Positions 38,083-47,474 of a stretch of 64,000 bases of DNA are shown here, piece by piece. Source of the stretch: Flammeovirgaceae bacterium (GTDB taxonomy: Bacteria; Bacteroidota; Bacteroidia; Cytophagales; Cyclobacteriaceae); NCBI GenBank assembly GCA_016712035.1, contig JADJRT010000001.1:124001-188000 (forward strand), given 5' to 3'. Below the pieces are notes generated by a model. It saw only the letters and a program-made list of their open reading frames with translations, was not told the DNA's origin and searched no databases. Within the stretch, counting starts at the first letter, position 1; every line of letters starts with the position of its first letter. The translations under genes were made by a program, and so were the position numbers.

Positions 38083-38721
38083 TTACAAGAGATTATTGTC
38101 GCGCGCAATCTTTAATAATAGTTGCACGCTATGGGCATTAAATTTTCGCAGAAGATTTTTACGATGAGTTTCCACCGTTAACGGGCTAAGAAAAAGTCTC
38201 TCAGCAATCTCGGGGCCGTTCAATCCATCCGAAAGCAATTTGAGAATTTCCTTTTCGCGTCTGGTTAAAACGGGATTTGTTTCTGTTGATCCTAATCGAT
38301 GAAATTGTTCCAGCACTCTTTCATTTGCAGCTTTGCTGAGATATATCTTTCCTGTTTTAACAGTGGCAATTGCTTCAATCAAATCCTCGCGCTCCATGTT
38401 CTTTAATAGATAGCCATTCCCTCCGCGATGAAGTAGTCCGGTAATAATTCCAGCTTCATTAGTAGACGTTAGCCCAATAATTTTTGATTCCTTATTCTTC
38501 TTACGGATTGCTTCACATAATTGAAGGCCATCCATATCGGGCAAACTAATATCTAATAAAATAATCTCGGGAGTTTCCTTCATCAAAAAACTGAGTGACT
38601 CGCTGGCGGTTTTGCAAACTCCTATAATCTTCAAATCCTCAGATTCCTTTAACATCGTTTTGATGCCATCGGCAACCAGCGGGTGATCATCAATGATCAG
38701 TATGGTTGTGGGATTATTCAT
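38083..38721 (-). CDS. NarL/LuxR-family response regulator (second pair)
   Basis: A 212-residue regulator. The receiver domain has DD at 11-12, Asp57 in IILLDISLPDMDG and Lys in GYLLKNM. The LuxR helix-turn-helix (LTRREKEILKLLSDGLNGPE, LSPLTVETHRKNL) occupies about residues 150-205. Its start overlaps the kinase gene by 8 bp. It is clearly related to the regulator at 25526-26137, and the kinase genes are related in the same way, which suggests duplication of the whole pair. The targets are unknown. Confidence 0.93.
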   Translation of the reverse strand: MNNPTTILIIDDHPLVADGIKTMLKESEDLKIIGVCKTASESLSFLMKETPEIILLDISLPDMDGLQLCEAIRKKNKESKIIGLTSTNEAGIITGLLHRGGNGYLLKNMEREDLIEAIATVKTGKIYLSKAANERVLEQFHRLGSTETNPVLTRREKEILKLLSDGLNGPEIAERLFLSPLTVETHRKNLLRKFNAHSVQLLLKIARDNNLL

Positions 38722-40708
38722 TGATTAAAAAATCCATCATTATCGTGGTGCCAATTCCTTTTTCCGAGTCAATACTTAATTTGCCATTTAAATAACTGAC
38801 TCTGCTTTTTACAGTTTCAAGGCCGGTGCTTTTACTTTCATCGAATTGCTGCGTGTTAAATCCCTGCCCATTATCTTCCACCACCACACTTAATCGTTCC
38901 GCTTCTTTTATAAATTGAATAATGACTTCCGTAGCATTCGCATGTTTCATGATATTATTCAGCAGTTCCTGAATAATCCGATAGAGCATAATTTCTGTAT
39001 TGGCGTTACACCGATTTTGAATTCCATGAACTTCCAGAGAAACTTTTATCAATTTTCCCGCGCTGATGTTATCACACAAATCTTTCAAGGCATTTACGAG
39101 TCCTAGTTTCATCAACACTTCGGGCATCATGCTGTGTGCAATTCTCCTTATTTCAACTGAAGCGGAATCCACCAATGAATAGCTTTTTTGAAACAGTTCT
39201 TTCTCTTTCAATTCCGGCATATCGTGTTGCAGCGAACTGAAATACATTTTAACCGTTGAGAACAAACCACCCAAACCATCATGCAAATCTTTTGCAATTC
39301 GGGTTCGTTCTGTTTCCTGACCGTTAATCATACTCTGCAAGGAAACTACCTGTTGCTGTCTTTCTAAAAATTTTATCTGTTCGCGCTGAATCGTTTGCTC
39401 ACGTTCAGCTAACAATTGCCGCTGCCTGCTGGTTTTAAACAACAATCCCAAAATAAGAAGTGCTGCGCCACTTAAAATTCCACCCCCAATCAGGAACCTG
39501 TTTCTTTTTACAACACTTAATTCGTGTTGTGTGTTTGCGATCGTGAGCCCGGCAATTTCATTTTCTTTTCTCTGGTTCTGGTATTTTGATTCGAGGAAAA
39601 GAGTTTCCTTCTGGGTTGCAGCATTCGTTGCGCTATCAGCATAAATTTTATTTAACTCTGCATATTTGACAGCCGTTTTAAAGTCGTTATCTGCAATAGC
39701 TATTTGTTTTAGAGCACCGTAAGAATTCGAGACGACTTCAAATTGTTTAAGGCGTCTTCCGATTTCATTTGCCTCCAATGCGTACTTACGCGCTTCTTCA
39801 TATTTAAGTAGAATTAAATATATACCTGAAATGTTATTTGCCGCTTGTGATTTTAAGCTCGCATATTTTAATGTCTCACTCAACTGATACGATTTTAAAT
39901 AAGAAGCTAACGCTTGGGGATAATCCTTTACATAGTTGTAGTAGACTCCTTCATTACGACTAACAAGATTTGTGATCACCCTATTATTCAATGGCTGATT
40001 AAATAAAACGGCTGAATCCAGATGAGCTTTTGCTAAGTCCATCTGATTCAGTTGCAGGTAAGCATCAAATACGTCTAGATGAAGAATAACCCGATACCGT
40101 GGTTCTCCCGGATAATCTTTTAGTCTTAACGCTTTAATCGAATATTCGATTCCTTTTTCATATTGCTTTTGCGCAATCAGGTTACTACTTATCGTGCTAT
40201 AGACTTGAGGCATTAATTGCTGGATGGACTTAGTCTTTGATTGATCAATAATGGCTGCCGATTCCAAAAGATATTTCACTGCCTGTGGGTAGTCCGATTG
40301 ATAGTTACTAAGAATAGCCAACGCATTATAACTACTAACCTGAAGCACGGTGTCGTGAATAATTGGCCAATACGCCTGCGTGGCATCTAAATACTTTTTT
40401 GCACTGTCGTACCTAACAAGGTTTGTGTAAGTCATACCCAGGTTGTACGTGATGCGAGCCTGGCGCTTTGTATCCTTTAAGGTTTCAGTAATTGGCAACG
40501 CTAGTTGCGCATATTTCAAGGTTGAGTCATAAAGTCCACGTTCAAAATAATAACGTTGAAGATGTGTAAGTGCGATTACAGAATTGCTGTCAACTTTACT
40601 TCTTGTCGCTATGGCAAGTAAACTATCTAAATAAGTACTTTGCCCATAACTAAAATTTATGGAGAGCACTATTAAAAGAATAAAAGAAGTTCTTAGAAAA
40701 CGAGTCAT
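38714..40708 (-). CDS. TPR sensor histidine kinase (second pair)
   Basis: A 664-residue kinase. The signal-like N-terminus (LRTSFILLIVLSINFSYGQ) precedes TPR-type repeats (about 25-365), a transmembrane segment (FLIGGGILSGAALLILGLLF, about 400-420), a HisKA_3 domain with phosphoacceptor His in AKDLHDGLGG, and a HATPase domain (ELLNNIMKHANA, VEDNGQGFN). The architecture and the motif spacing are the same as in the kinase at 26134-28122. It probably senses an envelope signal through the TPR part and phosphorylates its overlapping regulator. Divergent from the damaged beta-helix gene, from which it is separated by only a few bases. Confidence 0.92.
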   Translation of the reverse strand: MTRFLRTSFILLIVLSINFSYGQSTYLDSLLAIATRSKVDSNSVIALTHLQRYYFERGLYDSTLKYAQLALPITETLKDTKRQARITYNLGMTYTNLVRYDSAKKYLDATQAYWPIIHDTVLQVSSYNALAILSNYQSDYPQAVKYLLESAAIIDQSKTKSIQQLMPQVYSTISSNLIAQKQYEKGIEYSIKALRLKDYPGEPRYRVILHLDVFDAYLQLNQMDLAKAHLDSAVLFNQPLNNRVITNLVSRNEGVYYNYVKDYPQALASYLKSYQLSETLKYASLKSQAANNISGIYLILLKYEEARKYALEANEIGRRLKQFEVVSNSYGALKQIAIADNDFKTAVKYAELNKIYADSATNAATQKETLFLESKYQNQRKENEIAGLTIANTQHELSVVKRNRFLIGGGILSGAALLILGLLFKTSRQRQLLAEREQTIQREQIKFLERQQQVVSLQSMINGQETERTRIAKDLHDGLGGLFSTVKMYFSSLQHDMPELKEKELFQKSYSLVDSASVEIRRIAHSMMPEVLMKLGLVNALKDLCDNISAGKLIKVSLEVHGIQNRCNANTEIMLYRIIQELLNNIMKHANATEVIIQFIKEAERLSVVVEDNGQGFNTQQFDESKSTGLETVKSRVSYLNGKLSIDSEKGIGTTIMMDFLINE

Positions 40709-40710
40709 AG

Positions 40711-41641
40711 AAAACGAAATTACACTATTCCGTTTACCCGGCTTCTACCTGCTTTCAGGTTCAATTCAGTACGATACAGGCAGCTATTGATGCAAGTGCC
40801 GACAGTGATACCGTACATGTATATGGCAGCCCGAATACGTATGCCGGGTTTACAATTTTAGATAAGAAGATTACGGTGATTGGTCCAGGCTGGGCGCCAG
40901 ATAAAAACCTACCGCATTATTCGGTGCCAGTTTAATAGCTCTCTGAATTGGGACTTAGCTACGAGTGGGCACTTGATTGAAGGATCCTTATTCTATAATG
41001 TCTTAAATTTTAGCTCTTCACTCACGTACCAAAATTTCCTCTTTCAAAATAACATGTTTTTCCTTAATGTTTTCACTCCAAATTATGTGATCTCAGGCCT
41101 CACAAATAGTGTTAACGTTCGGTTTGATCACAATCTCTTCTATAGTACCAATAACAGTGGTGGCTCAACAGCGCCTGTCTTTAACGGCAGCAATCGCTTT
41201 CTTACCTTTTCCAATAATATTTTTAATCAAACCAATGTGGGTATTAATGTTAGTTTAAGCACATTTTCAAATAACATTACTAACAACATCACCTTAAACT
41301 CTACCAATGCAATCTCCAATGCAACACCGTGGGCGGTTAATAGCAATGTGGATGGAGGAGGCAACGCTGCTAACGCAAGTCCAGGCATGGTTGATCAAAC
41401 AATTATCAATGGAAACAATGGTTCACCACTTTTAAACTTCACTATCGCCAGTGGCCCCGCTAACAATACTGGTAGTGATGGCAAGGATATGGGTTTGCTC
41501 TTTGACGCAACAGGAAGTTTAAACTGGACCAACAGTCGTAATAGTCGCTTGCCGCGGATTTTTAGCATGAACATTACTACGCCAACAGTAACACCCGGTG
41601 GCAATTTGAGCGTAACCGTTGACGCGCGGAAGAGTAATTGA
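40711..41641 (+). pseudogene. Right-handed beta-helix protein, 5'-truncated and frameshifted
   Basis: The frame is open from a stop at 40708-40710 but has no start codon or signal peptide. It reads QFSTIQAAIDASADSDTVHV, then GPGWAPDKNLPHYS, and stops at 40933. From about 40908 another frame continues with RIIRCQFNSSLNWDLA and Asn-rich turns (FDHNLFYSTNNSGG, FSNNIFNQTNVG), ending VTPGGNLSVTVDARKSN at 41641. The parts together look like a pectate-lyase-type beta-helix surface protein, as often precedes a T9SS cargo/PorP pair. The 5' end with its promoter seems lost, because the divergent kinase gene begins 3 bp away, and a segment may be missing at the frame change. Confidence 0.55.
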
Positions 41642-41680
41642 TTGGGGGGATGAAGCGCGGGAATTCAGTCGATAATCTTA

Positions 41681-41724
41681 AGTCCATAGTCCATAGTCAG
41701 CACTGCTATCGACTATGGACTATG
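41681..41724. repeat. CATAGTCCATAGTC palindromic repeat over a start codon
   Basis: CATAGTCCATAGTC (41685-41698) and GACTATGGACTATG (41711-41724) are perfect inverted copies with a 12-nt loop. The ATG at 41722-41724, which begins the signal peptide of the next gene, is the end of the right arm. Confidence 0.75.
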
Positions 41725-44205
41725 TACTATGTACTTGTCATTCTCTTATTTATTTCATCATCAATCTCCGCTCAAAATCTTCTCAAAGCCGAATATTTTT
41801 TTGATACCGACCCCGGAGTTAACAATGGCACAGCGATAACACTCGCAGCTAATACAGGCACACTAACTTTTACCAACAGTATTCCAACTACTTCACTATC
41901 GCAAGGATTTCATCAGTTAGGTCTTCGTGTAAAGGAAACCGGAGGACGATGGAGCATTTTTGAAAGTCGGGGGTTTTATGTTACCGCTTCTACTGCGGAT
42001 GCTGCAAACATTACTAAGGCTGAATATTTTTTTGATGCTGATCCCGGTAACGGAAATGGAATAAACATCCCGGTAACGGCAGGCGCAACAACAAACTTTA
42101 CAGTAAGCTTGCCAACAACAAGTCTTGGACAAGGCTTTCACTTTCTTGCTATTCGCACAAAAGGATTGGATGGAAAATGGGGCGTGTTTGAGGCACGTGG
42201 ATTTTATATTACAGGCTCTACTGCCGATGCTCCAAACATTGTGGCCGCTGAATATTTCTATGATACTGATCCCGGTAACGGAAATGGAATAAACATCCCA
42301 ATAACGGCAGGCGCTACAACAAATTTTACGGTGAGTTTACCAACAAGTCTTACGCCAGGCTTTCATTTTCTTGCTATCCGCACAAAAGGTGGGGATGGAA
42401 GATGGGGCGTGTTTGAAACGCGTGGGTTTTATGTTACCGGCTCAACGGCCAATGCCCCTGATATTAAAAAGGCAGAATATTTTTTTGATACTGACCCCGG
42501 CAGCGGAAATGGAATTGCACTAACTATTCCTACCGGAGCAACGTCAAATTTTACGGTGAGCATACCAACTACTACTCTCGCCCCCGGGTTTCATTTTCTC
42601 GCCATCCGTATGCAAGGGCTTGATGGCCGATGGGGCTTGTTTGAAAGTCGTGGTTTTTATCTTTCGCCTACAGGTACAAATGCTGGTGATATTGTAGCGG
42701 CAGAATATTTCTTTGATGATGTTGATCCGGGTGAAGGTAACGGGCTGCCGTTACTTGTTTCGCCAACAGGTGCAATCGTCAATCAGGTTTTTGATATGCC
42801 ATCAACTTCTTTATCAAGTGGCTTACACACGGTAAGCATTCGGGTACAAGGTTCGGATAACATCTGGAGTGCGTTTGAAACAAAATCATTTACTGTGCTT
42901 GCGTGTACACCTCCGCTGGCACCAACAACAGCAAATGAAGCGCGCTGCGGAATGGGTACTCTAACCTTAACAGCAACGGCTGGTGCAACAGGTTCTCAAG
43001 TCTATCGTTGGTATGATGATCCTTCTTCTTCCACTGTTCTCTTTACAGGCGCAGCCTTCACCACATCTTCGTTATCTGCAACCAAATCGTTTTACGTTTC
43101 AGTTTATGATCCTAATACATTATGTGAAAGTGCGCGCATAGAAGCAAAAGCTATTGTCAGCACTCTAGTAAAACCAGTTATTAATCCTTTCGGCACAATA
43201 AGTTTATGCGAAGGAAGTTCGGCTTTTCTATCGGCACCCGCTGGGTTTAGTCAATACACCTGGAGCAATGGCCAAACTACACAACAAATTTTGGTGACCA
43301 CTGCAGGGGATTACACCGTGCAAACTGGAGACGGCAACTGTACTAGTGAAACCTCAGATGCAGTAACCGTGGGCATCATCTCTGCAGCCACTAAACCAAC
43401 GATTACCGTTACCGGGAGCACCACCCTCTGCGGAAGCGGTTCCGTTGAACTTACAGGGCCAACAGGTTTTCAATATCTATGGTCAAATGGTGCAACCACT
43501 CAATCGATCACTGCTACTCAAACCGGAGTTTTCTTCCTAGTTGTGAAAGTGATGGGAGCAAGTTGCTCGAGCTTGCCATCCGATCCGGTAGTGGTAACTA
43601 TTTTAACTCCGCCTTGCAATGGAGGTGGTGGTAACAACGCGCCACCCACTATTGATACCAAACCATTGGCTGCACAAATTGAAGGTCATTTAAGTGTTGA
43701 CTTAACCAAATTAGTAAGCGATGTCGATAACAACATCAACTTCAACTCGCTAAGAATTATTGGTAATCAAACTTCGCGCGGGGTAAACACCCTTATTGAT
43801 GGCTCATTCTTTTTGCAAATCGATTACAGTGGCAATCCCTTTACAGGAGTAGATCGCATTACGCTGGAAGTGTGTGATCTGGTTGGCGCTTGCGCACAAA
43901 AGGTAATTGATATTGAAGTGGTAGGCGATGTGGTTGTGTTTAATGGTATAACCCCTGATGGCGATGGCATAAATGATTTTATGGTCATCCAGTATGTGGA
44001 TGTAGTAGAAGGTGCTTCGAAAAATAAAGTAACTATTTACAATCGTTGGGGTGATGTTGTCTTTGATATTGACGATTACGATAATCTTTCAAGCGTGTTT
44101 GTTGGGCAAACGAACAGCGGCAAAGATCTTCCTTCGGGTACTTACTTCTACAAGGTTGATTTTGCAACTGATTCTAAATCGGGCTTCATCACATTAAAAC
44201 GTTGA
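41722..44205 (+). CDS. Five-repeat T9SS type B (gliding-motility) cargo protein
   Basis: An 827-residue surface or secreted protein. I start at ATG 41722 (MYYVLVILLFISSSISAQ, signal peptide); the frame extends upstream to 41638 but that part is repeat sequence. Five units of about 80-90 residues begin KAEYFFDTDPG, KAEYFFDADPG, AAEYFYDTDPG, KAEYFFDTDPG and AAEYFFDDVDPG, and end FESRGFY or similar. Ig-like segments follow (about 410-660; YTWSNGQTTQQI, YLWSNGATTQSI), then a cadherin-like part. The C-terminal CHU_C/type B sorting domain reads NGITPDGDGINDF, IYNRWGDVVF and LPSGTYFYKVDF. It is probably exported through the type IX system with the PorP-like protein downstream. Confidence 0.85.
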   Translation: MYYVLVILLFISSSISAQNLLKAEYFFDTDPGVNNGTAITLAANTGTLTFTNSIPTTSLSQGFHQLGLRVKETGGRWSIFESRGFYVTASTADAANITKAEYFFDADPGNGNGINIPVTAGATTNFTVSLPTTSLGQGFHFLAIRTKGLDGKWGVFEARGFYITGSTADAPNIVAAEYFYDTDPGNGNGINIPITAGATTNFTVSLPTSLTPGFHFLAIRTKGGDGRWGVFETRGFYVTGSTANAPDIKKAEYFFDTDPGSGNGIALTIPTGATSNFTVSIPTTTLAPGFHFLAIRMQGLDGRWGLFESRGFYLSPTGTNAGDIVAAEYFFDDVDPGEGNGLPLLVSPTGAIVNQVFDMPSTSLSSGLHTVSIRVQGSDNIWSAFETKSFTVLACTPPLAPTTANEARCGMGTLTLTATAGATGSQVYRWYDDPSSSTVLFTGAAFTTSSLSATKSFYVSVYDPNTLCESARIEAKAIVSTLVKPVINPFGTISLCEGSSAFLSAPAGFSQYTWSNGQTTQQILVTTAGDYTVQTGDGNCTSETSDAVTVGIISAATKPTITVTGSTTLCGSGSVELTGPTGFQYLWSNGATTQSITATQTGVFFLVVKVMGASCSSLPSDPVVVTILTPPCNGGGGNNAPPTIDTKPLAAQIEGHLSVDLTKLVSDVDNNINFNSLRIIGNQTSRGVNTLIDGSFFLQIDYSGNPFTGVDRITLEVCDLVGACAQKVIDIEVVGDVVVFNGITPDGDGINDFMVIQYVDVVEGASKNKVTIYNRWGDVVFDIDDYDNLSSVFVGQTNSGKDLPSGTYFYKVDFATDSKSGFITLKR

Positions 44206-44210
44206 GCGCT

Positions 44211-45206
44211 ATGAAAAATACTAATACATTTCACGCAGAGAACGCTAAGATAAATTACGCGGAGACCACAAAGTGTTCAACCTGGTTCGCGTATTACACT
44301 TCCCTTTGTATGCTATTAAGCATGTCATTAATTCTCCTTAGTGTTACTGCAATCGCTCAACAAGATCCTTTGTATTCACAATATGTTTTAAATCCGTTGC
44401 TCATCAATCCCGCGTACTCAGGCATGACAAAAGATTTGAACGCTTCCGTAACGTATCGCAAGCAATGGATAGGGTTTGATGGTAGTCCTACAACAGCAAA
44501 CGCCAATGCGCACATGGCTTTGGGTAACAACCGGATGGGTGTAGGGTTAATTATTATGCAGGATAAAACCGGATCGGATAAAACAACAGAGGTAACATCC
44601 ACCTATGCGTATCACTTACCGCTAAACAATGATCTCACTTTATCATTTGGTTTGCAAGGTGGAGTTATTAATTACTCCAGTGACTACAGCGCCTTAACAA
44701 TCAATCCCGCTGATGCCAAATTCACTAATCAAAGTTTATGGAAACCTAATTTTGGTGGCGGCCTGATTTTACACAATGAAAAAATTATGGTGGGGTTGTC
44801 GATGCCCAAAATGTTGAAGAGCACGTCCACGATTGAATCCTTAAGCACAAGTTTATACAATCAACATGCCTATGCCCTTGTAGCTTCCGTGTTTCAACTT
44901 TCATATCGCATTAAATTAAAGCCGTGGGTATTGGCCCGCATGGTAGCAGGTGCACCCATTTCGTTGGACTATGCGGCTACCTTGCGCGTTGATGATAGTT
45001 ACACAATCGGTGTCTTCTCCCGCGATTTAGCAACGTATGGCTTACTCGCTCAGATTAATCTGGGTGATAACCTTCGGTTCGGCTATGTATTCGAATTACC
45101 TACTCAAAAATCGGTAGGCACACAATTTACCACACATGAGTTTACCCTTGGCGTTCGCGTGAAAGCACTCCCTTTTCATGATCTAACAGGGGTAAAGAAC
45201 TTCTAA
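44211..45206 (+). CDS. PorP/SprF family type IX secretion-associated outer membrane protein
   Basis: The barrel part is clear: QQDPLYSQYVLNPLLINPAY is the family signature, followed by YRKQWIGFDGSP, TYAYHLPLNNDLTLSFGLQG and LNIGLLAQINLGDNLRFGY-like strands (read as AQINLGDNLRFGY). PorP/SprF proteins help attach type B cargo to the cell surface or to the gliding machinery, and this one follows such a cargo gene. The start is uncertain: ATG 44211 gives a leader of about 45 residues including repeat-coded sequence (TFHAENAKINYAETTKC). ATG 44310 (MLLSMSLILLSVTAIAQ) gives a short signal peptide. The length is 331 or 298 residues accordingly. Confidence 0.85.
   Translation: MKNTNTFHAENAKINYAETTKCSTWFAYYTSLCMLLSMSLILLSVTAIAQQDPLYSQYVLNPLLINPAYSGMTKDLNASVTYRKQWIGFDGSPTTANANAHMALGNNRMGVGLIIMQDKTGSDKTTEVTSTYAYHLPLNNDLTLSFGLQGGVINYSSDYSALTINPADAKFTNQSLWKPNFGGGLILHNEKIMVGLSMPKMLKSTSTIESLSTSLYNQHAYALVASVFQLSYRIKLKPWVLARMVAGAPISLDYAATLRVDDSYTIGVFSRDLATYGLLAQINLGDNLRFGYVFELPTQKSVGTQFTTHEFTLGVRVKALPFHDLTGVKNF
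44232..44265. repeat. CACGC-AGAACGC repeat copy in the PorP leader
   Basis: A 34-base sequence (CACGCAGAGAACGCTAAGAT onward) that matches 57307-57340 at 28 of 34 positions. Here it lies inside the first codons of the PorP-like gene. The other copy is intergenic. Confidence 0.55.
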
Positions 45207-45288
45207 AGAGTTTTCGAACAGCCATAGTTATAAGTTCTCTTTACTATTCAAACATTTATCGCTAAATAGGTTCACTAAACCGATTGCC

Positions 45289-46935
45289 ATGAATGATAGC
45301 ACACCTCTTTCAAAGTTTTTAAAGTGGGAAAAAGAAATTCCAGACCAATTATTTCTGCGACAACCCTTTGACGGTCAATGGAAAACATGGACCTATCGGG
45401 AGGCGGGAAATGAAATCAGGCGAATTGCCAACGGATTACTCGCTCAAAATTTCCCGAAAGGAAGCAACGTAGCACTTATTTCAAAAAATTGTGCGCATTG
45501 GGTAATGGCCGACTTAGCCATTATGATGGCCGGCCACATTTCAGTGCCGATGTATGCAACGTTAACGGCAGATTCTATTCGGCAGATTTTAGAACACAGC
45601 GAATCAAAACTGGTCATAGTAGGCAAACTTGATGATTATAAAAAGCAAAAACCAGGCATCCCTTCAAACGTAATTAGATTGGGCATGTCATCGTACGATA
45701 CCGTTGAGGATAATACCTGGGAGCAATGGATTGACAAGTACGATCCAATAAAAGAACCGCATGTTTGGAAAGGCGATGAATTGCTTACCATCATGTACAC
45801 TTCAGGAACAACCGGCAACCCTAAAGGAGTTATGCATAGTTCTTCCGCGTTTGATAAAACAGTAACACAAGGCGTAAAAGAACTTGGTATTCAAATGCAT
45901 CCAAGTTTGTTTTCGTACCTACCGATGAGCCACATTGCTGAGCGGATGGGAATTGAGATGATGGGAATTTACCAAGGCGGGATGTTTTCATTTTCAGAAT
46001 CGCTGGAGTCGTTCCCTAAAAATTTATCGGATACGCAGCCTACGCACTTTTTTGCGGTACCCAGAATCTGGTCAAAGTTTCAAGAAAAAATTCTTGAAAA
46101 ACTGCCCCAGAAAAAATTAAATACGTTGCTCTCTATTCCATTAGTCAACATCCTTATCAGAAATAAAATCAAAAAGGGACTTGGCCTCTCACGCGCAAAG
46201 CAAATCTTCAGTGGGGCCGCGCCTATCTCTGTTGATACTTTACAATGGTACCAGAAATTGGGTGTAACTATTTTGCAAGCGTATGGCATGACGGAAGATT
46301 GTATCTATGCACATTTCAATCGCAACGATGCGAACCGGCATGGAACGGTTGGTAAACCTTTCCACGGACTTCAGACAAAAATAGCTGAGAGTGGAGAAAT
46401 ACGAGTAAAATGCCCTGGCCTTACTTTAGGATATTATAAAGAGCCAGAGCTAACCAAGGAGTTATTTGACGAAGAGGGGTATTTAAAAACCGGTGACCAA
46501 GGTGAAATCTCCAATGATGGGTATTTAAAAATAACAGGTAGGGTGAAAGACCAATTCAAAACAGATAAAGGAAAATACATCTCGCCCACTCCTATCGAAT
46601 TGAAATTATTAAGCAACCCTGATATAGAGCAAGTATGTGTTGTGGGTATGGGCATACCGCAACCTATTGCCTTGGCAGTACTGTCTGCATCTGGTAAAGC
46701 CAAGAGCAAAGAAGATCTAATTAAAAGTTTATCCGTTTCTCTCGAGCAAATAAATCCAGATCTTGAGCCGTATGAAAAGTTGGAAAAAATAGTTGTGATG
46801 AGTGGAGATTGGAATGTGGATAATAATTTACTAACCCCAACTATGAAAGTGAAACGCAACGAAGTAGAAAAAATCCATTTACCTAAGTACCCTGGCTGGT
46901 ATCATAAGCAACCCGGTTCAGTCGTGTGGGAGTGA
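45289..46935 (+). CDS. Long-chain acyl-CoA synthetase (AMP-binding)
   Basis: A 548-residue cytoplasmic or membrane-associated ligase that activates fatty acids to acyl-CoA through an acyl-adenylate. The ATP-binding motif is TIMYTSGTTGNPKGVMH near residues 164-180. Further motifs are SYLPMSHIAER, GAAPISVDTLQWYQ, YGMTED (near 328), YLKTGDQGE and GRVKDQFKTDKGKY with the catalytic-type Lys region near 425-430. The length is normal for eukaryote-like long-chain synthetases of Bacteroidota. It begins 82 bp after the PorP gene and is probably transcribed independently. Chain-length preference cannot be read from sequence. Confidence 0.92.
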   Translation: MNDSTPLSKFLKWEKEIPDQLFLRQPFDGQWKTWTYREAGNEIRRIANGLLAQNFPKGSNVALISKNCAHWVMADLAIMMAGHISVPMYATLTADSIRQILEHSESKLVIVGKLDDYKKQKPGIPSNVIRLGMSSYDTVEDNTWEQWIDKYDPIKEPHVWKGDELLTIMYTSGTTGNPKGVMHSSSAFDKTVTQGVKELGIQMHPSLFSYLPMSHIAERMGIEMMGIYQGGMFSFSESLESFPKNLSDTQPTHFFAVPRIWSKFQEKILEKLPQKKLNTLLSIPLVNILIRNKIKKGLGLSRAKQIFSGAAPISVDTLQWYQKLGVTILQAYGMTEDCIYAHFNRNDANRHGTVGKPFHGLQTKIAESGEIRVKCPGLTLGYYKEPELTKELFDEEGYLKTGDQGEISNDGYLKITGRVKDQFKTDKGKYISPTPIELKLLSNPDIEQVCVVGMGIPQPIALAVLSASGKAKSKEDLIKSLSVSLEQINPDLEPYEKLEKIVVMSGDWNVDNNLLTPTMKVKRNEVEKIHLPKYPGWYHKQPGSVVWE

Positions 46936-47035
46936 CATAAGTCATTTTTTCATTTGATCTTGCTCATAGCCTGGCAATCTGAGACAACTACCTTTAAATA
47001 AAAGAAAGAGTAGTTTCAATTTAATGGTAAAGGTT

Positions 47036-47461
47036 ATGAAAAAGCGGGAACCTGTAAGCACCATCATGACAAAGAATATTCATGTAGTGCAAATCGAAGA
47101 TAAATTAACAGATGTTCAGGAAGTCATCCGGAAATTTGGCGTGCGCCATGTGCCGGTGGTGCATAAAAAACAATTGATGGGCATTATCAGCAAAACAGAT
47201 TTAAACCGGCTAACCTTCAGCAATATTTTTGAAGGTCAGGATGATGCAGATGAAGCCGTTTTGGAGATGTTAACGATTAGCCAGGTAATGTCGCACAAAC
47301 CACGGGTTGTAAAAGCGGACGAAAGCATCCGGCATGTAGCCGAAATTTTAGCGGTGGAAGAATTTCACGCGCTGCCGGTTGTAGATCCTGAAGATGAACT
47401 TAAACTAATAGGGATAGTAACCACAACGGATGTGATCCGGTATTTGCTTGAACAATATTAA
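47036..47461 (+). CDS. Two-CBS-domain protein
   Basis: A 141-residue cytoplasmic protein of two tandem CBS domains (about 8-60 and 85-140). Segments are REPVSTIMTKNIHVVQIED, KFGVRHVPVVHKKQLMGIIS, and in the second domain SQVMSHKPRVVKADESIR, EFHALPVVDPEDELKLIGIV. CBS pairs bind adenine nucleotides and regulate partner enzymes or transporters; here no partner domain is attached. I start at ATG 47036 rather than an in-frame start at 47024 because it gives the usual MKKREPVS beginning. Convergent with the dienelactone hydrolase. Confidence 0.9.
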   Translation: MKKREPVSTIMTKNIHVVQIEDKLTDVQEVIRKFGVRHVPVVHKKQLMGIISKTDLNRLTFSNIFEGQDDADEAVLEMLTISQVMSHKPRVVKADESIRHVAEILAVEEFHALPVVDPEDELKLIGIVTTTDVIRYLLEQY

Positions 47462-47474
47462 TTCCGCGAATAGA

